40,360 nucleotides of DNA from Clostridia bacterium. Its GTDB lineage: Bacteria; Bacillota; Clostridia; Oscillospirales; QAMX01. The position numbers and the translations under genes were made by a program. The first letter of the stretch is position 1; every line of letters begins with the position of its first letter. Below are positions 1 through 7,526 of this stretch, in pieces. The stretch spans positions 1-40,360 of the forward strand of contig JAFQKV010000003.1 of NCBI GenBank assembly GCA_017414715.1, read 5' to 3'. The notes beneath the pieces were generated by a model that searched no databases, was not told the origin of the DNA, and saw only the letters and a program-made list of their open reading frames with translations.

Positions 1-380
1 ACAATATACAGCGGCCTCTCGGGAGAATAGCTGCCCGCAAGCTCCGCGAGGAAATCCGCCGCCGGGCTCTCCTGCGGTGTCTTTTCGTCCTGCAGATAGT
101 CGGTCGCGCCGCGGAAAGCGGGGATATCCTCGCGTTTCAGCAGCGAAAGCAGCGTTCCGATCTCACGAAAGCTTTTTTCCATGCCGTCCTCCGGGGAGTC
201 GGACTTGGTGTTATGAAAAGGTGCCGCCGTCACGCCGAGAATGTTGCAGCGATCGCTGCACTTGACAAGATAGGAAAGGGCAAATTGATCGTCGATCTCG
301 TTGTAGGTGTCGGTATCCAGCACCACGTCGGGACATCCCTCCGGGACCCACAGGTTTTTGTTGAACTGTTCCTCCGTCAT
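1..380 (-). CDS. Nucleoside hydrolase (IUNH family), N-terminal part only
   Basis: The reading frame starts at ATG 380 and runs off the left edge of the window, so only the first 126 residues are present. Residues 19-34 read DVVLDTDTYNEIDDQF. This matches the Asp-rich calcium- and ribose-binding N-terminus of inosine/uridine-type nucleoside hydrolases, which usually reads DxDxGxDDxxA. Here a Tyr-Asn-Glu-Ile replaces the Gly-x-Asp spacing, so it belongs to a divergent branch whose substrate may not be a plain nucleoside. The ATG overlaps the stop codon of the upstream nitroreductase gene (ATGA), so the two are translationally coupled. The family function, cleavage of the N-glycosidic bond of nucleosides, is known; the exact substrate here cannot be read from this fragment. 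Confidence 0.8.
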   Translation of the reverse strand, partial: MTEEQFNKNLWVPEGCPDVVLDTDTYNEIDDQFALSYLVKCSDRCNILGVTAAPFHNTKSDSPEDGMEKSFREIGTLLSLLKREDIPAFRGATDYLQDEKTPQESPAADFLAELAGSYSPERPLYI

Positions 381-1114
381 TTTCCTTCCTCCGAAAACTG
401 TTTCATATATTCCGAAACCGACCGGGTCATCTCCCGGGAAAAGTCCGAATTGTATTTGCGTTCGCAAAAGGCCGTGAGCCACGCCTCATAACCCTTGATG
501 CCGGCACGGGGCTCCAGCATCCTCCGCAGCTCTCCGGCCTCCATCGTGCGGTATCGGTTTTCGTGTACGATGTGCTCCATCGCCGCCCGGGCGGGCTTTT
601 CCCGGGCAAGCTGCCCATCCGTGGGATAGCCGAAAACCACCATCGCCGCCGGGAAAACGTAGTCAGGCAATCCGAGAAACTCCCGATGTATCTCGCAGTT
701 TTCCATCACGTCGCCGATATAGCAGGAGCCGATGCCAAGGCTCCATGCGGCAGTTACAGCATTCTCAGCCGCAATATTGGCGTCGCTCACCGCAAGCAGC
801 AGATCTCCGACTCCGGGTGCTCTCGGTGCACAGCCGACAGAGACATACGCATCATACCACTTTTTACAGTCCGCAAGAAAGATCAGCACAAGCTTTGCAT
901 CTGCAATAAAGGGCTGGTGGTCGCAAGTCTCCGCAAGCCTCGTCTTCAGCGCAGGATCGGTGATATCCAGAACGGTATAAAGCTGCTGATTTCCAGCCGT
1001 CGGAGCCTCTGCCGCCGCCCGCAGAATGGCAGCCTTTTCGTCCTTTGTGATCTCGCGCTCCGTAAAGACGCGCACGCTCTTTCTCGTATACAGTCCGCGA
1101 AGCGTCTCATTCAT
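377..1114 (-). CDS. Nitroreductase family protein
   Basis: This 245-residue protein has the FMN-dependent nitroreductase fold. The N-terminal TRKSVRVFTE segment is the usual R-x-S-x-R FMN phosphate-binding motif, followed by APTAGNQQ (residues about 49-56), and the middle carries the AAWSLGIGSCYIGD segment that packs around the flavin. The family reduces nitro compounds, quinones or other electrophiles with NAD(P)H; the physiological substrate is unknown. The start at ATG 1114 was chosen over the longer frame beginning at 1150 because homology begins at MNETLRGL and a purine-rich AAAGGGGGCAGGAAGG lies just before it. About 60 residues follow the core domain, longer than minimal family members. 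It is the first gene of a two-gene operon with the nucleoside hydrolase. Confidence 0.88.
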   Translation of the reverse strand: MNETLRGLYTRKSVRVFTEREITKDEKAAILRAAAEAPTAGNQQLYTVLDITDPALKTRLAETCDHQPFIADAKLVLIFLADCKKWYDAYVSVGCAPRAPGVGDLLLAVSDANIAAENAVTAAWSLGIGSCYIGDVMENCEIHREFLGLPDYVFPAAMVVFGYPTDGQLAREKPARAAMEHIVHENRYRTMEAGELRRMLEPRAGIKGYEAWLTAFCERKYNSDFSREMTRSVSEYMKQFSEEGK

Positions 1115-1136
1115 CCTTCCTGCCCCCTTTTTTATT

Positions 1137-1165
1137 ATTATATCACACATTTACATACCTCACCA
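1137..1165 (-). promoter_or_regulatory. Extended -10 promoter for the nitroreductase operon
   Basis: Read on the minus strand, TGATATAAT (TATAAT at 1137-1142 with a TG one base upstream) forms an extended -10 element. The -35 position (1160-1165) is poor, TGGTGA. It lies 22 bases before the chosen nitroreductase start. Confidence 0.6.
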
Positions 1166-1173
1166 TAACTTCC

Positions 1174-1210
1174 GTAAAAAGAATCCCCGATCCGCATCTG
1201 CGGACCGGGG
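1174..1210 (-). terminator. Intrinsic terminator after the GH4 gene
   Basis: An 11-bp stem (CCCCGGTCCGC / GCGGATCGGGG on the transcript, one G-U pair) with a four-base loop spans 1185-1210. On the minus strand it is followed by ATTCTTTTT. It separates the ackA/lipoprotein/GH4 group from the nitroreductase promoter. Confidence 0.85.
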
Positions 1211-1225
1211 ACAGCATTTTTATCT

Positions 1226-2551
1226 TCAGTTGTACTTCGGCAGCCAGTCGCCGTGGGCTTCGATAAGATCGTCCACCATCTTGACAATGGTGTCGATATC
1301 CAACTCGGAGCCGGTATGGGGATCGAGCATCGCCGCCTGATAGATATGCTCCTTCTTGCGGGTGACGGCAGCCTCGATGGTGAGCAGCTGCACGTTGATG
1401 TTGGTCATGTTCATGGCCGCGCACTGCACGGGAAGACTGCCCACATTGCAGGGCAGCACACCGCGGGCATTGACAAGGCAGGGCACCTCAACGCAGGCCT
1501 CACGGGGGAGGTTTGCGATGAGATGGTCGTTGTTGAGCACGTTGCCGCCGATCTCATAGGGCGTTCCGGTAACGATGGACTCCATGATATGGGATGCATA
1601 TTCCTTGGAACGCTTGTGGCTGCGTTCCGCCTTCTGGCTGAGCTCGGCATACTCCTTCTTCCAGCCCTCGATCTGGTTGACACAGCGGCGGGGGTACTCA
1701 TCCAGTGGAATATTGAACTTCTCAATGAGCTCAGGATAGTTTTTCTTGATGTAGAACATGTTGTATTCGGCGTTGTGCTCACTGGATTCGGTGCAGTAAT
1801 AGCCGAAACGGCGGATATAGTCATAGCGCACCATATCGCCGAACTTCTCGCCGCTCTCCAGTCGCTCAGCCGCGCGGCGGCGGATCTCGGGGTAGAGATC
1901 GTTGCCATCCTGATCGCGGATGTCCAGCAGCCAACCCATATGGTTGATGCCGGCAATAAGCTCCTTGCGTCCCTCAAGCCTGTCCTCCATGCCGAGCCCC
2001 TTCAGAAGCCCCTCGGAGCAGACCTGCACGCTGTGGCAGAGACCGACGGTCCTGATGCCGGTGTAGCGCTGCATGTAGCCGGAAAGCATGGCCATGGGGT
2101 TGGTGTAGTTGAGGAAGAGCGCGTCGGGGCAGACCTCCTCCATGTCGCGGGCAAAATCCGCGAGAACGGGGATGGTTCGCAGAGCACGCATAATACCGCC
2201 GATACCGAGAGTGTCGGCAATGGTCTGGCGCAGGCCGTACTTCTTGGGAACCTCAAAGTCGATGATGGTGCAGGGATCGTAAAGGCCGACCTGAATGGCA
2301 TCCACCACAAATTTTGCCCCGCGCAGAGCAGCCTTACGGTTCTCAACGCCAAGATACGTGGTGATGCGGGCACCGACACCGAGGGTCTTGCGCATCATCC
2401 CGAGGATCTCGGCACTCTGACGGAGACGCTCACCGTCAATATCGTAGAGGGCAAACTCCGCATCCCGCAGGCTCTCGCAGCACATGCAGTCGCCGATAAC
2501 ATTGCGGGCAAAAACGGTGCTTCCCGCGCCCATAAAGGTGATCTTCAGCAT
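1226..2551 (-). CDS. GH4 family alpha-galactosidase-like enzyme (CHSV type)
   Basis: This 441-residue protein is a glycoside hydrolase family 4 enzyme, a group that cleaves glycosides by an NAD+- and Mn2+-dependent oxidation-elimination mechanism in the cytoplasm. The N-terminal FMGAGSTVFAR (residues 6-16) is the NAD-binding glycine loop. LNYTNPMAM (147-155) and GINHMGWL (201-208) are family signatures. CHSV at 172-175 is the metal-site motif associated within the family with alpha-galactosidases, so melibiose-type galactosides are the likely substrate; this is inference from the motif. ATG 2551 is preceded by AGGAGAG at good spacing, whereas the upstream in-frame ATG at 2578 has none. It starts 23 bases after the lipoprotein gene and ends at a terminator. 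Confidence 0.88.
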   Translation of the reverse strand: MLKITFMGAGSTVFARNVIGDCMCCESLRDAEFALYDIDGERLRQSAEILGMMRKTLGVGARITTYLGVENRKAALRGAKFVVDAIQVGLYDPCTIIDFEVPKKYGLRQTIADTLGIGGIMRALRTIPVLADFARDMEEVCPDALFLNYTNPMAMLSGYMQRYTGIRTVGLCHSVQVCSEGLLKGLGMEDRLEGRKELIAGINHMGWLLDIRDQDGNDLYPEIRRRAAERLESGEKFGDMVRYDYIRRFGYYCTESSEHNAEYNMFYIKKNYPELIEKFNIPLDEYPRRCVNQIEGWKKEYAELSQKAERSHKRSKEYASHIMESIVTGTPYEIGGNVLNNDHLIANLPREACVEVPCLVNARGVLPCNVGSLPVQCAAMNMTNINVQLLTIEAAVTRKKEHIYQAAMLDPHTGSELDIDTIVKMVDDLIEAHGDWLPKYN

Positions 2552-2574
2552 AATTTTCTCTCCTGTTGTGTTTT

Positions 2575-3732
2575 TCACATGCCCGGCTCAATATCCGCCA
2601 GTGCATAGTTGTTCCAAATGAGGCTGTCGGCTTGGGCGCAGAGAAGCGCAAAGGCCGCCGTTGCGGTCACCGAGGCATCTCCCTGCACGGGTTCTGTAAA
2701 AGAACCGTCCGCATTCTGAAGGTCGATAAGCTTATCAGCCACCGTCTTTCCGTCAAACAGCCAGCGGCCGCGGTAGATGTTCTCTCCCGCCGCGATGACA
2801 GCCACCGTGGCCAGCGCCTGATCCAGGGCATTGGGTTCCGCCCCTGCCGCCGAGCCGATGAAATAGCCCTCTTCATTGACGGATGCGATGAGATACTGCA
2901 TGCAGTCGTTGTAGATCTCCTTGGCATCGTCGCAGGTGAAGTGTCCCACAGCGAGCAGACACAGAGCTGTCGCCGAGATCTCGCTGAGCTCACTGTCAAA
3001 GGCGTAACCGCCGTCGCTGTGGGCCTGGGTACGCAGCCACGCGGACACTGCCGCTTCATCGACGCTCTCCCGCGCCATATGCATGGCGATAAGACTCCAG
3101 AGCGTATCCTCCAGGGCGGTGTAAGGTACGTCATCCTCGGCCTCGGGTGTCACCGCCGCCTCAGGTGTTGTCTCAGCCTCCGGGGTAGTCTCAACCCCAG
3201 TTTCCGGGGTGACCTCCGCATCGGGTGTAATCTCCGCATCCGGAGTTATCTCAAATCCGGGCTCCGCGGGCTGCTCCGTTTCCGGCAGAGCAAACCAGCC
3301 GCCGGGGTTTTCCGCCCGGCGAAGCTCGGCGATCAGATCCACGCCTTCAATATAAGCTGTGGGGTCGCCGCCCAGCATAATGGCTGCGATCACGGTCTTC
3401 GCAATATTCTCCGCCGTATCCAGCTCTACCGTATCCGCCGTCATCACCGGCAGCAACTCCGAAGCCTCCAGCGTTCCGCGGCGGCCGGTGGTCTCGATGA
3501 GCGTTGCTCCGAAAGCCGTGTCGCAGTACAGGCTCGCCGCATTCAGGAAGATCCAGTCGGCGGCAGCATTGATATCCGGCGTATAGTCCGGCTTGTTTTC
3601 CGGCTCCGGAGTCGGCTGGACGGAGTCGTAGGGGTTGTCGGTAACAGAGGAAGGGGGTGGCTCCTCGCCGCAGGCGCAGAGACCTGCGAGCATCGAGAGA
3701 GCCAGCAGCACGGCAGCCAGTCGTTTCAGCAT
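2575..3732 (-). CDS. Surface lipoprotein with prenyltransferase/squalene-cyclase-like alpha-toroid repeats
   Basis: The 385-residue precursor begins with a lipoprotein signal: positive MLKR, a hydrophobic run and an LCAC lipobox, so the mature protein should start at Cys21 and be anchored outside the membrane. Residues about 50-150 and 205-385 hold helical repeats with WIFLNAAS, GGYAFD, GYFIGS, NADGSF and similar motifs, resembling the terpenoid cyclase/prenyltransferase alpha-alpha toroid found in bacterial surface proteins. No catalytic Asp-rich or DxDD cyclase motif is visible, so it is probably a binding or scaffold protein. Between the two helical parts, residues about 160-198 form an acidic Pro/Thr linker of degenerate TPDAE/TPEAE repeats. 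SD AAAGGAG precedes ATG 3732. Its leader contains the alternative hairpins described at 3744-3810. Confidence 0.75.
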   Translation of the reverse strand: MLKRLAAVLLALSMLAGLCACGEEPPPSSVTDNPYDSVQPTPEPENKPDYTPDINAAADWIFLNAASLYCDTAFGATLIETTGRRGTLEASELLPVMTADTVELDTAENIAKTVIAAIMLGGDPTAYIEGVDLIAELRRAENPGGWFALPETEQPAEPGFEITPDAEITPDAEVTPETGVETTPEAETTPEAAVTPEAEDDVPYTALEDTLWSLIAMHMARESVDEAAVSAWLRTQAHSDGGYAFDSELSEISATALCLLAVGHFTCDDAKEIYNDCMQYLIASVNEEGYFIGSAAGAEPNALDQALATVAVIAAGENIYRGRWLFDGKTVADKLIDLQNADGSFTEPVQGDASVTATAAFALLCAQADSLIWNNYALADIEPGM

Positions 3733-3756
3733 CGGTTTCTCCTTTTTCTGGAAAAA

Positions 3757-3810
3757 GCCCTCTTTGCACAGGTTCCCTGCCTTCCGGAAAGAGGGCCCCG
3801 GAAGGCAGGG
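3757..3810 (-). terminator. Terminator/attenuator with two mutually exclusive hairpins after ackA
   Basis: On the minus strand, an outer 13-bp perfect stem pairs 3798-3810 with 3775-3787. Its loop contains GCCCTCTTT (3788-3796), which is exactly complementary to AAAGAGGGC (3757-3765) just downstream. That second pairing is immediately followed by TTTTT, giving a standard intrinsic terminator. The two stems cannot easily coexist. The U-run itself can pair with the AAAAAG of the next gene's SD region (3741-3756). Confidence 0.75.
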
Positions 3811-3827
3811 AATCGTTAGATTCTAAA

Positions 3828-5018
3828 TCAGTTCTTGGCAACGAGAGCGGCGGTATCCATAGCGATGACCAGCTCTTCGTTGGTGGGGATAACAAGGACC
3901 TTGACCTTGGAATCGGCAGCGGAAACCACGCAGTCCTTGCCGGGGTGAGCGTTCTTCTCGGGATCGATCTTCACGCCGAGGAAGGCGATATCGTCGCAGA
4001 TCTCACGGCGCATGACAGAGTTATTCTCACCGATGCCGGCAGTAAAGACGATGGCATCAAGGCCGCCCATGATGCAGGCATAGCCGCCGATATACTTCTC
4101 GATGCTGCGGTTGAACATCTTCAGAGCGATCTTGGCGCGCTCGTTGCCGGCTTCGACAGCGGCATCGATATCACGGAAGTCGGAGGAAACACCGGTGACA
4201 CCGAGAACGCCGGACTTCTTGTTGAGGATGTTGACGACCTCGGTGGCGGTGAGACCCTCGTTCTCCGCAATGAAGGAGACGATGGCGGGGTCAATGCTGC
4301 CGGAACGGGTACCCATGGGGAGACCCTCCAGCGGGGTAAGACCCATGGAGGTATCCACGCACTTGCCGGCATCGACGGCGGCGATGGAGGAGCCGTTGCC
4401 GAGGTGGCAGGTAACGACCTTGGCGTTGGGGTTGCCGAGGATCTTCAGAGCCTCGCCGGAAACGTAACGGTGGGAGGTACCGTGGAAGCCGTAGCGGCGG
4501 ACCATGTACTTCTCGTAGTACTCATAGGGAATGGCATAGAGATATGCCTCCGGGGGCATGGTCTGATGGAAGGCGGTGTCAAAGACGGCGACCTGGGGCA
4601 CGCCGGGCATGACCTCCTCGCAGGCCTCGATGCCCATGAGGTTTGCGGGGTTGTGCAGAGGACCGATGGGGATGCACTCGCGGATGATGTCCTTGACGCG
4701 CTGATCGACGATGACAGACTCGGAGATCTTCTCACCGGCAGAGAGCACGCGGTGACCGACGGCGTCGATCTCCTCAAGGCTTGCGATAACGCCGGTTTCC
4801 TTATCGGTCAGCAGATCGATGAGGAGACGGATGGCATCGGAATGAGACTTCATCTCGTAGTCGTTGACAATGGCGTCACGGCCGGCGGCGGTGTACTTGT
4901 AGCGACCGTCAATGCCGATGCGCTCACAGAGTCCCTTCGCCTTCACCTCATGGGTATCCATGTCGAAGAGCTGGAACTTCAGAGAGGAGCTGCCCGCGTT
5001 GATAACCAGTACAGTCAT
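3828..5018 (-). CDS. ackA: Acetate kinase
   Basis: The 396-residue protein is a full-length acetate kinase (ATP + acetate to ADP + acetyl phosphate; in fermenting clostridia it mainly runs towards ATP and acetate). Diagnostic segments are the N-terminal VLVINAGSSSLKFQLFDM with the active-site Asn, VFDTAFHQTMP, the RYGFHGTSHRYV block, CHLGNGSSIAAV and GIGENN near the C-terminus. The start ATG 5018 has an AAAGGAAG ribosome binding site. No phosphotransacetylase (pta) gene is next to it. It is divergent from tmcAL, whose product also consumes acetate. Downstream is a terminator/attenuator and then the lipoprotein gene. No clear sigma-A promoter could be placed upstream; an ATGTA-N5-TACAT inverted repeat lies at about 5040-5054. 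Confidence 0.97.
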   Translation of the reverse strand: MTVLVINAGSSSLKFQLFDMDTHEVKAKGLCERIGIDGRYKYTAAGRDAIVNDYEMKSHSDAIRLLIDLLTDKETGVIASLEEIDAVGHRVLSAGEKISESVIVDQRVKDIIRECIPIGPLHNPANLMGIEACEEVMPGVPQVAVFDTAFHQTMPPEAYLYAIPYEYYEKYMVRRYGFHGTSHRYVSGEALKILGNPNAKVVTCHLGNGSSIAAVDAGKCVDTSMGLTPLEGLPMGTRSGSIDPAIVSFIAENEGLTATEVVNILNKKSGVLGVTGVSSDFRDIDAAVEAGNERAKIALKMFNRSIEKYIGGYACIMGGLDAIVFTAGIGENNSVMRREICDDIAFLGVKIDPEKNAHPGKDCVVSAADSKVKVLVIPTNEELVIAMDTAALVAKN

Positions 5019-5073
5019 GATAAAATTACTTCCTTTTTTATGTATTTTTTACATGAAATGATCAGGGCGGTGC

Positions 5074-5102
5074 TTGCCTTGCGGCACAGGATGTCGTATA
5101 AT
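5074..5102 (+). promoter_or_regulatory. Promoter for tmcAL
   Basis: TTGCCT (5074-5079) and TATAAT (5097-5102) are separated by 17 bases. The predicted leader before the tmcAL start is about 128 bases, with no recognisable structure. Confidence 0.6.
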
Positions 5103-5236
5103 ATCCATAGTAACCGTCATCCCGCAGACGCATCTTTGCCATGCACTGCCATACATATTTATTCTACTCTATTTTCGCAGCTTTTTCAATAGCTGCCGCC
5201 CTCTTTTTTCGAAATTTACCCAAAGGAGCGCCGGAT

Positions 5237-6454
5237 ATGCAGCCGATCGGCATCGTATGTGAATACAACCCCTTCCATTCCGGCCACCTCCATCATCTTT
5301 CCATCACCCGGGAGAGATCGGACGGGCTTCTCATCTGCTGCATGTCCGGTGATTTTGTCCAGCGGGGCGATTACGCTGTCTTTCCGCGCCATGTCCGGGC
5401 AGAAGCCGCCGTCCGCTGCGGTGCCGATCTGGTGGTGGAACTCCCGCTGCCCTGGGCTGTGGCCTCCGCCCCCCGGTTTGCCGCCGGTGCAGTGCTTATC
5501 CTTGCCGCCCTCGGCTGCCGCACTCTCTCCTTTGGCAGCGAGACCGGAGATGCGGAACGTCTTTCCCGCGCCGCCGCCCTTCTCACCTCTCCTGAATTTG
5601 ATGATGCCGTACGGGCAGAGCTTTCCGTCGGTACCTCCTACGCCGCCGCCCGTGCCGCCGCCGCCGAGACTCTTGGCGGCTTCGGAAACCTGCTTGCAAA
5701 CCCCAACGATAACCTTGCAGTGGAATATCTGCGTGCCGCCGCCGAGCAGGGACATCCGATGACCCCTCTGGCCATCCGCCGTGTGGGTGCCGCCCACGAT
5801 GCCGCCCGCTCCGGCGATGAATTCCCCTCCGCCTCCGCCCTCCGGGCGGAAATGCGGCAGGATCCCGCCCTTCTCCCCGACGGCATCCCCGCCTCCGCCG
5901 CCGCGGTCTTTGCGCGGGCGAAGGCGGAAGGCCTCGGCCCGGTCTTTTCCGAGCGGGTCACCGCCGCCCATATGGCACTGCTGCGCCGCCTTTCCCCTGC
6001 CGATCTTGCACAGCTTCCCGACATGGGTGAGGGCTTTGAGATGCGCCTGTTCTCCGCCATCCGTGCCTCCTCCTCTCCGACCGAGGCCGCAGATACCGCA
6101 AAAACCCGCCGTTACGCTCATTCCCGCATCCGGCGCCAGCTGCTTGCTGCCTATCTCGGCATCACGGCAAAGGACAGTACAGGGCTTCCTCCCTACGTCC
6201 GTATTCTCGCCTTCGGTGAGCGGGGGCGGGCCTATCTTGCGAGACTTGGCAAAACGGAAATCCCCCTCATCTCCAAACCCGCCCGCCACGGGCTCTCCGG
6301 CGATGCCGCCCGTCTCTTCGAAAAGGAGGCTCTTGCCGCCGATCTCTATGCCCTCGCGCTTCCCGATCCGGCTCTGCACGGTGCCGGCGGAACCTACCGG
6401 CTTTCACCCGTCTATGTACGGGATGTGAGTATAAATGAAACAATCAATTCATAA
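5237..6454 (+). CDS. tmcAL: tRNA(Met) cytidine acetate ligase TmcAL (YlbM family)
   Basis: The 405-residue protein begins IGIVCEYNPFHSGHLHHL; HSGH (residues 14-17) is the HxGH motif of the nucleotidyltransferase fold. This start sequence is characteristic of TmcAL, which activates acetate with ATP to acetyl-AMP and forms N4-acetylcytidine at the wobble position of elongator tRNA-Met. The start at ATG 5237 is preferred over the longer frame from 5141 because homology begins there and AAAGGAG lies 10 bases upstream. The central and C-terminal parts are Ala- and Arg-rich, with RRYAHSRIRRQLLAAYLGI as the typical C-terminal helical block. It is divergent from ackA and is followed after 16 bases by the DUF4380-like gene. 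Confidence 0.92.
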   Translation: MQPIGIVCEYNPFHSGHLHHLSITRERSDGLLICCMSGDFVQRGDYAVFPRHVRAEAAVRCGADLVVELPLPWAVASAPRFAAGAVLILAALGCRTLSFGSETGDAERLSRAAALLTSPEFDDAVRAELSVGTSYAAARAAAAETLGGFGNLLANPNDNLAVEYLRAAAEQGHPMTPLAIRRVGAAHDAARSGDEFPSASALRAEMRQDPALLPDGIPASAAAVFARAKAEGLGPVFSERVTAAHMALLRRLSPADLAQLPDMGEGFEMRLFSAIRASSSPTEAADTAKTRRYAHSRIRRQLLAAYLGITAKDSTGLPPYVRILAFGERGRAYLARLGKTEIPLISKPARHGLSGDAARLFEKEALAADLYALALPDPALHGAGGTYRLSPVYVRDVSINETINS

Positions 6455-6470
6455 AAAGGAGTATATCACC

Positions 6471-7403
6471 ATGCCTGTAACTGAAAAGATCGTACGCTAC
6501 GGCGGTCTCGGCCGCTGCCTGCGCATCGAGAACGGCGACTGTGAGCTCGTCGTCACCCTCGCTCTCGGCCCCCGCATCATCCGCTACGCCAAGACCGGTG
6601 GCAAGAACTTCTTCTTTGAGGACAAAAAGCAGACCACCACCAAGGACGGTCCCGAAATGGATGCCTACTACGGTGAGGGTTCCTGCTGGCACATCTGGGG
6701 CGGCCACCGCATCTGGTACTCCCCCGAGGCTCTGCCCGACAGCTATTATCCCGATAACACCCGTGTCCGCTGGGCCAGAGAGGAGGACGGCACCTACGTT
6801 TTCACCCCCTGTGAGCAGAAGGAAAACGGCGTGGCCTACACCATGAAGGTCAAGCTTGCCGAATCCGGCACGGACGTGCGCGTCACTCTGCAGATCAAGA
6901 ACATCGGCAAGGCTCCCAAGACCTTCGGTGTCTGGTCTATCACCGCCATGGCCAAGGGCGGCATGTGCGCCATCCCCACCCCCACCGAGGATACCGGGCT
7001 TCTGCACAACCGTTCCTTCTCCTTCTGGGCCTATTCCGATCTTACCGATGCTCGCTTCTATCTCGGCAACCGTTTCCTCACCCTCCGCCAGAGCGACAAG
7101 GCCAAGGGCCCCTTCAAGATCGGCCTGAAGAACGCCTCCGGTCTCGGTGCCTACTTCCTCAACGGCGATCTCTTCGTCAAGAAGGCCCCCTACGATGCAT
7201 CCCTTCCCTATCCCGATGATGCCTGCAACTACGAAACCTACACCAACCCCCACTTCCTGGAGCTGGAGACCCTCGGACCCATCCTCGAGCGTCAGCCCGG
7301 CGAGGTCGTGGAGCACGTGGAGGAATGGAAGATCATCGAGAACGTCGCCCGCCCCGACCGCAAGGACGAAGACAGCCTCGAGAAGATTTTCGCATCCCTC
7401 TAA
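6471..7403 (+). CDS. DUF4380-like protein (galactose-mutarotase-like fold suspected)
   Basis: This 310-residue protein has the pattern of DUF4380: an early ELVVTLALGPRIIRY strand pair, then GGKNFFFED, and a central WHIWGGHRIWYSPE block with conserved Trp and His residues. The family is related to aldose 1-epimerase-like beta-sandwiches, so a carbohydrate-binding or epimerase role is plausible, but no function is established. ATG 6471 has an AAAAAGGAG site overlapping the tmcAL stop region; the upstream in-frame ATG at 6435 lies inside tmcAL and lacks one. Codon use is strikingly biased to C-ending and AAG codons (CTC, CGC, ATC, AAG, GGC), like nagB and guaA in this window and unlike tmcAL and mfd around it, which suggests high expression. 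No signal peptide is present. Confidence 0.7.
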   Translation: MPVTEKIVRYGGLGRCLRIENGDCELVVTLALGPRIIRYAKTGGKNFFFEDKKQTTTKDGPEMDAYYGEGSCWHIWGGHRIWYSPEALPDSYYPDNTRVRWAREEDGTYVFTPCEQKENGVAYTMKVKLAESGTDVRVTLQIKNIGKAPKTFGVWSITAMAKGGMCAIPTPTEDTGLLHNRSFSFWAYSDLTDARFYLGNRFLTLRQSDKAKGPFKIGLKNASGLGAYFLNGDLFVKKAPYDASLPYPDDACNYETYTNPHFLELETLGPILERQPGEVVEHVEEWKIIENVARPDRKDEDSLEKIFASL

Positions 7404-7453
7404 ACCGCTTTTTTTGCATAAACTCTCATTATTTCGACACATAACGGACATGA

Positions 7454-7488
7454 CCGCCACAGGGGAGGGTATCCCCTTTGGCGGCGTT
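7454..7488 (+). terminator. Possible terminator between the DUF4380-like gene and mfd
   Basis: CCGCCA and AGGGGA pair with TCCCCT and TGGCGG in an interrupted hairpin (7454-7484). Only CGTTT follows, so termination would be weak. It lies just before mfd. Confidence 0.45.
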
Positions 7489-7526
7489 TCCGCGTGAAGA
7501 TGCCCCGAAAGGAACTCATACCTCCC

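Noticed and set aside
3168..3255. The TPEAE-coding repeats considered as a DNA-level tandem repeat or CRISPR-like array.
   Set aside because: Units are degenerate, have no spacers and lie in frame within the lipoprotein gene.
3657..5192. A 511-residue plus-strand frame opposite ackA.
   Set aside because: Shadow frame; ackA is certain on the minus strand.
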